Below are positions 1 through 4,995 of a stretch of 11,065 bases of DNA, in pieces; the stretch's first letter is position 1; every line of letters starts with the position of its first letter. The stretch is from Candidatus Fermentibacteraceae bacterium. GTDB lineage: Bacteria; Fermentibacterota; Fermentibacteria; Fermentibacterales; JCC-6. The DNA is taken from positions 1-11,065 of the forward strand of contig JAOZQW010000051.1 of NCBI GenBank assembly GCA_029932015.1, in the 5' to 3' direction. Under the pieces are notes generated by a model. It was not told the origin of the DNA and made no database searches. It worked only from the letters and a program-made list of their open reading frames with translations. The position numbers and the translations under genes were made by a program.

Positions 1-663
1 GAACCTGTACCTGAGTCTGAAGGCGAAGGTCAGACTAAGGATGAAGGAGACTAACGCTCCTCCGACAACGGAGACCGGAAGCACTCTGATGTCGAGCATA
101 CCGGAGCATGTGAGTACGATGATGTAGGCTGTGAGTATTTCGAAAAGCCTGATAATCGCCACTAATCCATAGCGTTTGTTGAATGCTAGAAAGGCATCCA
201 TTATCCCAGTTACACCAGTGAGGAGTATCATCGGTGAGACTATCCGCAGCATAGATGCCGAGAGGCTCATCGCGGAGGCTTCCAGCCCTGGACCGGTGAG
301 CGAGACCATTGTCCGGCTGGTCATGATCAGTACGCCGACCGTGAGGAGCCCGATCATTCCTATCCATGAGATGATCCTGCTTGTGAATCGATTGGCAGCC
401 TCTGCACCTTTGTTGAGACTGACCCTCGAGAATATCGGCATGAAGGAAGAGCCGAAAGTGTACGCCACGATATTCCGCGCGAGGATCGGAAGAACCATAG
501 CCATCACAAATGCATCGGTCTTCCATGTAGTCCCGAATACACTGGCTATCTCTGCAAACCTCAGATAGGTGATCAGTGCGATGGCCATGTTCGCTCCAGA
601 CATGAGGGAGAAGCCGGACATCCGGTCCTTCTCGCTCTCGAGCCATCTCAGTAGTCTACTCAA
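1..663 (-). CDS. murJ: MurJ/MviN-family lipid II flippase, N-terminal part (cut by window edge)
   Basis: This is the N-terminal 221 residues of a polytopic membrane protein; the rest lies beyond position 1. MurJ-type proteins flip lipid-linked peptidoglycan precursor across the inner membrane. Visible family features are FGTTWKTDAFVMAMVLPILA (the conserved FG..-.DAF..A..LP segment after the first helix), then FGSSFMPIFSRV, and later LRIVSPMILLTGVTGIMDAF, which matches the helix-5/6 region of MviN proteins. Hydrophobic segments recur throughout, with K/R-rich loops such as NKRYG. The only early in-frame start with a ribosome binding site is TTG at 663, preceded by AAAGGTG with 5 nt spacing; the first ATG is 14 codons later and would remove part of the amphipathic N-terminus. 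A promoter lies at 700-728. A related polysaccharide or MATE-type flippase is the main alternative. The family call is firm; lipid II as substrate is inferred. Confidence 0.8.
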   Translation of the reverse strand, partial: MSRLLRWLESEKDRMSGFSLMSGANMAIALITYLRFAEIASVFGTTWKTDAFVMAMVLPILARNIVAYTFGSSFMPIFSRVSLNKGAEAANRFTSRIISWIGMIGLLTVGVLIMTSRTMVSLTGPGLEASAMSLSASMLRIVSPMILLTGVTGIMDAFLAFNKRYGLVAIIRLFEILTAYIIVLTCSGMLDIRVLPVSVVGGALVSFILSLTFAFRLRYRF

Positions 664-699
664 GCGTACACCTTTCAAACGGTTATCGCTTCAGAACGG

Positions 700-728
700 A
701 AGATAAGGTGTCCAAGTAACGCTGACAA
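700..728 (-). promoter_or_regulatory. Sigma70-like promoter for murJ
   Basis: On the minus strand, TTGTCA (723-728) is followed after 17 nt by TATCTT (700-705). The predicted start near 693 gives a leader of about 30 nt before the TTG start at 663. The -35 matches 5 of 6 consensus bases and the -10 matches 4 of 6. It lies in the 97-bp gap after nrdG, where I see no convincing terminator, so read-through from the nrd operon into murJ is also possible. Confidence 0.45.
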
Positions 729-762
729 CGAGAATTGGGAGAGCCTGAGTTCGTCCTGTTAC

Positions 763-1458
763 TCAGATGCGGAGAGCAACCTCATCGGCCAGCCCGAGTG
801 ATCGTATTCTGTCTGCGGTCTCCTCAAGGTAATGATTGGGATAGGAGACTGTATCGGTGAGTTCAGGGGCCAGAGTTTTGAGAGACCTGAAACGCTGGAG
901 TACATATCTCCCAAGCGGACCTATCAGCTCCAGCAGTTCGATAACATCTTCCTTTGTCACTAGCCCCGGAACCATAGTTGTCCTGAACTCGTGCATAGGC
1001 AAGCCTTTGATTATTCTGATGGATTCCCTCACATCCTCGAATACGGCCTTCTCTCCGGTTGCTGCCGGGTATGAGGAAGGGGAGCTCTTCAGGTCCATTG
1101 CTATGTAATCGACGATGTCTGAAATTTTCCGCAGGTTATCTGGAAGCGTACCGTTCGTGTCAACTTTAATAAGAAGGTCGGTCTCCGATCTGATGCGGTG
1201 TATCAGGTCTTCCAACCCACTGAATAGAAGAGGTTCACCTCCAGTAATGCAGACCGCTTCGATGAAACCCTCCCTTCGTATGAGTTCGTTGATGACGAAT
1301 TCGGGTTCAAGAGCGTACTCTCCTCTGAGCAGGCTGGGAAGTACCAGCTCAGGATTGTGACAGAATGGGCATAATAGATTGCATCCACTGATGAAGATGA
1401 CAGAGGATATCTTGCCGGGATATTCTATGAGGCTGGTCCCGGTGAGGGCCTGTATCAA
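763..1458 (-). CDS. nrdG: Anaerobic ribonucleotide reductase activating protein (radical SAM)
   Basis: A 231-residue radical SAM protein of the class III ribonucleotide reductase activase type. It reductively cleaves S-adenosylmethionine with a [4Fe-4S] cluster and abstracts hydrogen from a glycine of NrdD to create the glycyl radical. The sequence shows the cluster motif C26-N-L-L-C30-P-F-C33 followed by HNPEL, and the SAM-binding GGEP at 73-76. The opening GTSLIEYPGKISSVIF and the roughly 230-residue length fit the longer NrdG2-like subgroup rather than the short E. coli NrdG (about 154 aa). The start is TTG at 1458, directly after the TAG of the preceding small gene with no gap; AGGA lies 10 nt upstream. 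Zero spacing suggests translational coupling. Its place behind nrdD and the glycyl-radical ORF makes the role clear; a pyruvate formate-lyase activase is a less likely alternative. Confidence 0.9.
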   Translation of the reverse strand: MIQALTGTSLIEYPGKISSVIFISGCNLLCPFCHNPELVLPSLLRGEYALEPEFVINELIRREGFIEAVCITGGEPLLFSGLEDLIHRIRSETDLLIKVDTNGTLPDNLRKISDIVDYIAMDLKSSPSSYPAATGEKAVFEDVRESIRIIKGLPMHEFRTTMVPGLVTKEDVIELLELIGPLGRYVLQRFRSLKTLAPELTDTVSYPNHYLEETADRIRSLGLADEVALRI

Positions 1459-1623
1459 CTATTTATCGTCCTGTCCGGCCTTGCTCAACTGGATATACTC
1501 TCTCTGTGAGAATTCCTCACGCTTGCCCTTGTTCCAGTTCTGTACCGGCCTGTAATAACCGACGATCCTGGAGTAGACCTCTGTCCGGATTGCCCTGACT
1601 TTAACATTCTCATTCGCTGGCAT
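1459..1623 (-). CDS. Separate glycyl-radical C-terminal domain of class III ribonucleotide reductase
   Basis: This 54-residue ORF carries the part of NrdD that normally ends the protein: EVYSRIVGYYRPV then QNWNKGKREEF. Gly22 in SRIVGYY is the expected radical glycine, and the following RPV..WN.GK.EEF is the conserved tail of bacterial NrdD. Its ATG at 1623 overlaps the end of nrdD by 14 nt in the +1 frame. AAGGGG sits 9 nt before the ATG, so independent or coupled initiation is plausible. The TAG is followed at once by the TTG of nrdG. If real, the product would dock on NrdD and be activated by NrdG, in a way comparable to the stand-alone glycyl radical protein GrcA (YfiD) that serves pyruvate formate-lyase. 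The alternative is a one-base indel in a normal nrdD: deleting one base near 1610 would give a continuous ...ASEENVKV... fusion. The domain identity is near certain; its status as a separate gene is not. Confidence 0.75.
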   Translation of the reverse strand: MPANENVKVRAIRTEVYSRIVGYYRPVQNWNKGKREEFSQREYIQLSKAGQDDK

Positions 1624-3733
1624 TTGCAATGACCCCTTCAAGACTGAGGAACAGGTTTCCCGTTCCAGAATTCTCATCTTCTTCAGATATCTCCCTGTAA
1701 CTTCCCTCCGGAAGTCCAGGTTCAAGGTCGACGATATCACCGAACTCCGCAACGTCCTCGTCCGAATGAGGATAAGGACAGAGGAAGTGCTCCCCGGCAA
1801 TATAACCATGGACAGGGCATATGGAGAAGGTGGGTGTGAAGCTGAAATACGGGAGATGGAATCTGGAGACGATATTCCTCGCCAGTTTTCTGACGACCTT
1901 CCAGTCCTCAATAGCTTCTCCAATGAATATATGCACCACAGTACCGCCGGTGAACTTCGTCTGCAGCTGGTCCTGATGCTCTAGAAGACTGTAGATATCC
2001 CTTTGCTCAGTGACGGGAAGGTGTACCGAGTTGGTGTAGTACGAGTCCGCACCACCCATCGAATAAGCCCCTGGGAATTCGGCCATGTCCTTCCGGGCAA
2101 GACTGTAGGAGGCACCTTCCGCAGGTGAAGCCTCGAGATTGAACAGATTGCCGGTCTCATCCTGATACTCACTAAGCTTATTCCGCATGAAGTCCAGAAC
2201 AGAGAGAGCCCAATCTTTTCCTTCGGGTTCAGCAATGCTCTTTCCGACGAAGTTCATGCAGGCTTCGTTCATGCCGATGAGACCTATTGTGGAAAAGTGG
2301 TTGCCCCAGTAAGTACCCAGATCCTGCTTGACACTTCGAAGGTAGTGCTTCGTATAGGGATAGAGTCCTTTTTCGGTAAGCTTCTCGATGAGATCCCGTT
2401 TAAGTTCGAGTGACTCTCTTGCCGCTTCCATGACAAGTGAGAGTCTGCTGTAGAACTCATCGCTGCTATTAGCGAGATAGCCAATCCTCGGGAGATTGAC
2501 TGTAACAACTCCCACTGAACCTGTGAGCGGATTGGAGCCAAAGAGTCCGCCTCCCCTGCTTCTGAGCTCCCTGTTGTCCAGCCTGAGCCTGCAGCACATG
2601 CTCCTCGCATCATCGGGATCCATGTCAGAATTGACGAAGTTGCTGAAATAGGGAACACCGTATTTGCCTGTCATCTCCCAGATTGGTCGCAGGTTGTCGT
2701 CTTCCCAGTCGAAGTCCTTGGTCAGATTATAGGTCGGGATAGGGAAGGTGAATATCCTGCCCCTTGAATCGCCCTCCATCATGAGTTCGGCGAACACTGT
2801 ATTGATGAGGTTCATCTCCTCCTGAAAGTCACCGTAGAGATCGGGCATCTCTCTGCCTCCGATGATGACATTCTGATCTCTGAATGTGCGGGAAGGTTTC
2901 AGGTCCATAGTGATATTCGTGAACGGAGCCTGGAAGCCGACCCTGGTCGGGATGTTCACATTGAAGAGAAATTCCTGGAAGGCCTGGCGGACCTGCTTGT
3001 AATCGAGCTTGTCATATCTGATAAAAGGGGCGAGCAGAGTATCGAAGCTGGAAAAAGCCTGGGCACCCGCGGCTTCTCCCTGCAGTGTGTAGAAGAAATT
3101 CACTATCTGACCGAGGGCTGTCCTGAGATGGACTGGGGGAGAGGATTCGGTCTTGCCGCTGGCACCCTTGAATCCTTCCTTGAGGAGCGTCATCAGATCC
3201 CAGCCGACGCAGTACGGGCCAAGTATGCCCAGGTCGTGGATATGGAAATCACCATTCTCCTGGAGCTCTCTGATCGAGGGTGTATAGATATGGCTCAGCC
3301 AGTATTTGCTTGTTATGGAGGAGGAGAGGAAGAAGTTCAGTCCCTGGAGGGAGTAGTTCATGTTGGAGTTCTCTTTGACCCGCCAGTCGTCCTTTCCGAT
3401 GTAATCCGATACGACATCCGCCATCCCGCTCAGCAGGTGATCTACATCACGTGCTTCGTTCTTCTTCTCACGGTAGAGGATGAAAGCTCTTGTAGCTGCC
3501 GTGAGTTTCCGCAGGACCAGTGTCTCCTCAATGTAATCGAGTATCTGCTCAACAGTGGGGACGGACCCCTCTCTGAAGAAGTTCATGTAGAGAGCAGCCT
3601 CCACCTGATCAGTGATGTCCGAAGGGGAGGCATCGGTACCGGCACTCCTGAGAGTGCGTTCTATTGAACGCTCTATCTTGTTCTTGCTGTATGGGATTAC
3701 GCTACCGTCACGCTTACGAATCAGCCAGTTCAT
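1610..3733 (-). CDS. nrdD: Anaerobic (class III) ribonucleoside-triphosphate reductase, catalytic chain lacking its glycyl loop
   Basis: A 707-residue NrdD that reduces ribonucleoside triphosphates to deoxynucleotides under anoxia. Residues 3-95 form an ATP cone (IRKRDGSVIPYSKNKIE...), the allosteric module. The barrel shows HIHDLGILGPYCVGWDL with Cys175, and SMCCRLRLD with Cys380/Cys381, one of which should be the thiyl-radical cysteine; GSVGVVTVNLPRIGYLA follows. Near the end comes the zinc-site region CPVHGYIAGEHFLCPYPHS (C639, H642, C652, H656), then an acidic tail. The protein stops before the glycyl radical motif, which is in the overlapping downstream ORF. The start at 3733 is chosen because GGAG lies 7 nt upstream and the ATP cone begins immediately. 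In-frame ATGs at 3760, 3781 and 3853 lack a convincing Shine-Dalgarno sequence and add residues unlike the family; the one at 3853 also lies upstream of the predicted transcription start. Confidence 0.93.
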   Translation of the reverse strand: MNWLIRKRDGSVIPYSKNKIERSIERTLRSAGTDASPSDITDQVEAALYMNFFREGSVPTVEQILDYIEETLVLRKLTAATRAFILYREKKNEARDVDHLLSGMADVVSDYIGKDDWRVKENSNMNYSLQGLNFFLSSSITSKYWLSHIYTPSIRELQENGDFHIHDLGILGPYCVGWDLMTLLKEGFKGASGKTESSPPVHLRTALGQIVNFFYTLQGEAAGAQAFSSFDTLLAPFIRYDKLDYKQVRQAFQEFLFNVNIPTRVGFQAPFTNITMDLKPSRTFRDQNVIIGGREMPDLYGDFQEEMNLINTVFAELMMEGDSRGRIFTFPIPTYNLTKDFDWEDDNLRPIWEMTGKYGVPYFSNFVNSDMDPDDARSMCCRLRLDNRELRSRGGGLFGSNPLTGSVGVVTVNLPRIGYLANSSDEFYSRLSLVMEAARESLELKRDLIEKLTEKGLYPYTKHYLRSVKQDLGTYWGNHFSTIGLIGMNEACMNFVGKSIAEPEGKDWALSVLDFMRNKLSEYQDETGNLFNLEASPAEGASYSLARKDMAEFPGAYSMGGADSYYTNSVHLPVTEQRDIYSLLEHQDQLQTKFTGGTVVHIFIGEAIEDWKVVRKLARNIVSRFHLPYFSFTPTFSICPVHGYIAGEHFLCPYPHSDEDVAEFGDIVDLEPGLPEGSYREISEEDENSGTGNLFLSLEGVIANASE

Positions 3734-3838
3734 CAACCCGCTCCGTACCCAGGAAGGCATTTTATATATCCATAAAGGCATTGCAAGGAGGTCTACGATA
3801 GTAATTAATCTACTTCCGAGACACGACCCTCCGGTCCG

Positions 3839-3866
3839 ATAATATCTCTGCAATTTCTGCCGTCAA
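3839..3866 (-). promoter_or_regulatory. Sigma70-like promoter of the nrdD operon
   Basis: On the minus strand, TTGACG (3861-3866) is followed by 16 nt and TATTAT (3839-3844), each one mismatch from consensus. Transcription would begin near 3832, giving a leader of about 100 nt to the ATG at 3733. The leader begins GGAGGGTC (complement of 3825-3832), which can pair with GACCTCC (complement of 3787-3793), so the 5' end may fold. Two candidate NrdR boxes lie just upstream of the -35. Confidence 0.6.
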
Positions 3867-3873
3867 GTAGATA

Positions 3874-3891
3874 ACTACCATATCTGGTAGT
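3874..3891. promoter_or_regulatory. Candidate NrdR box 1 (perfect palindrome)
   Basis: ACTACCATATCTGGTAGT has 7-bp arms that are perfect inverted repeats around TATC. Its core CCATATCTGG matches the published NrdR consensus CWATATCTWG at 8 of 10 positions. NrdR is the zinc-finger/ATP-cone repressor of ribonucleotide reductase genes. The site ends 7 bp upstream of the nrdD -35 and is 32 bp, about three helical turns, from the second candidate box. A different repressor, or one acting on the divergent transporter gene, is possible. Confidence 0.5.
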
Positions 3892-3906
3892 ACACAGTGC
3901 TGTATT

Positions 3907-3922
3907 CATCCATATATAGAGC
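3907..3922. promoter_or_regulatory. Candidate NrdR box 2
   Basis: The core CCATATATAG (3910-3919) matches the NrdR consensus core at 8 of 10 positions and lies exactly 32 bp from the core of box 1, in line with the known pairing of NrdR boxes on one face of the helix. Unlike box 1, its flanks are not symmetric. A separate short inverted repeat, AGCTA-TC-TAGCT (3920-3931), partly overlaps its edge. Confidence 0.4.
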
Positions 3923-3990
3923 TATCTAGCTGACGGACACGTAAATGCACGACTTTTTGAGCTGCCGCCGATTCAATGGTGGAAGCAGAC

Positions 3991-4020
3991 TGGTCATTGG
4001 TTACTATTCACTAACATATT
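3991..4020 (+). promoter_or_regulatory. Possible weak promoter for the EamA transporter
   Basis: TGGTCA (3991-3996) and CATATT (4015-4020) are separated by 18 nt, upstream of the ATG at 4084. Each hexamer matches consensus only partly. No better plus-strand candidate was found in 3892-4083, which otherwise holds nothing recognisable. Confidence 0.25.
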
Positions 4021-4083
4021 GCGAGTCAACAGGGACACGCTTCTCGACACTCGGCAGCAGCCGGTGCAGGGGTTGAAGATCAT

Positions 4084-4995
4084 ATGAAGGCTGGATTTCT
4101 GGCTCTGACGGCAATTGTCCTGTGGTCAACTGCAGCAACGGCTTTCAAGATCTCCCTGCGCTACATGACCCCTTATCAGCTGGTCTTGATGTCCTCGGCT
4201 GTATCGCTCGCAGCTCTGTCTCTTATCAGACTGTCTTCCCGAGCATTCAGGGGGACTGGTGTTGCGCAGCAGATAAAGAACCAACCCAGCAATTCGCACT
4301 CCATTGGAGCATCGGCGCTGAGGGGATTTCTGAATCCTTTCCTGTATTACATGGTCCTCCTCGAAGCATATGACAGACTCCCCGCTCAGATCGCCATGGT
4401 GATAAACTATCTGTGGCCGATAGTCCTTGTTCTGCTCGCGATACCTGTAATGAAGCAGAGGGCAGGTCCCTGGACACTGGCTGCGACTGCCGTCTGCTTT
4501 GCGGGTGTCGTGGTGCTGGTACTTGGTGGAGGATCCATCGATGGTGGAGCTTCACTACCTGCAATCGGGCTTGCTCTCATCAGTACTGTGATCTGGGCGA
4601 CCTTCTGGCTTCTTAATCTCAGATCTTCCGAGGAGCCGGTGAAATCTCTTCAGGCCGGTTTTGCATTCGGTCTTCTATACCTTCTTGTCTACGGCATTTC
4701 CATGGGGCGTATGGGAGCGTTGACGGCACTTCCGTGGCAGGCGTTCGCCGGAGCCGTCTGGGTTGGTCTTTTTGAGATGGGGATAGCGTTTGTAGTCTGG
4801 CTCAGAGCCCTGTCTCTAGCTGAGACAACTGCGGATGTGGGTAGTCTCGTCTACCTGACGCCATTTCTTTCACTCCTGTTCATAGGGGCTGCGGCCGGGG
4901 AGAGCATAACTCTCTGGACCCTTGGTGGTCTCCTGCTCGTCACCGCAGGAATTGCAGTCCAGAAGTTGAAAGGCCATGTCAAAGCAGGTCAATAA
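4084..4995 (+). CDS. EamA/DMT-family transporter
   Basis: A 303-residue inner-membrane protein of the drug/metabolite transporter superfamily, with about ten predicted helices in two EamA repeats. The first repeat includes the N-terminal helix FLALTAIVLWSTAATAF and the diagnostic LEAYDRLPAQIAMVINYLWP region near 98-117. The second includes LRALSLAETTADVGSLVYLT and ends in LWTLGGLLLVTAGIAVQKLK. The two halves resemble each other, as expected from internal duplication. The start is ATG at 4084, with AGGGG about 11 nt upstream. The substrate cannot be read from the sequence; members export amino acids, metabolites or drugs, or salvage small molecules. It is divergent from nrdD, and its stop overlaps the end of the convergent peptidase gene by 7 nt, leaving no room for a terminator between them. 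Confidence 0.9.
   Translation: MKAGFLALTAIVLWSTAATAFKISLRYMTPYQLVLMSSAVSLAALSLIRLSSRAFRGTGVAQQIKNQPSNSHSIGASALRGFLNPFLYYMVLLEAYDRLPAQIAMVINYLWPIVLVLLAIPVMKQRAGPWTLAATAVCFAGVVVLVLGGGSIDGGASLPAIGLALISTVIWATFWLLNLRSSEEPVKSLQAGFAFGLLYLLVYGISMGRMGALTALPWQAFAGAVWVGLFEMGIAFVVWLRALSLAETTADVGSLVYLTPFLSLLFIGAAAGESITLWTLGGLLLVTAGIAVQKLKGHVKAGQ

Noticed and set aside
35..646. 203-codon minus-strand open frame with a conventional ATG
   Set aside because: Its translation is rich in H, R and C and looks like no protein family, while the neighbouring frame, starting with TTG at 663, reads as a MurJ-type membrane protein with a ribosome binding site.
714..765. Inverted repeats AGTAAC/GTTACT and CTGAG/CTCAG after nrdG as an operon terminator
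   Set aside because: Stems of only 5-6 bp with long loops and no T tract on the minus strand.
1605..1650. Programmed +1 frameshift of the RF2 type joining nrdD to the glycyl ORF
   Set aside because: The stop context is GAA TGA G rather than a slippery CUU UGA, and the AAGGGG lies about 20 nt from the stop instead of the few nt used in RF2. It fits better as the ribosome binding site of the ATG at 1623. Not fully excluded.
3128..3667. 179-codon plus-strand ORF antisense to nrdD
   Set aside because: It lies wholly inside nrdD, which is confirmed by its motifs; no ribosome binding site or recognisable domain was seen.
3734..3853. N-terminal extension of NrdD by 40 residues from the ATG at 3853
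   Set aside because: The extension lies partly upstream of the predicted transcription start at about 3832, has no ribosome binding site and no family resemblance; the ATG at 3733 has GGAG 7 nt upstream.
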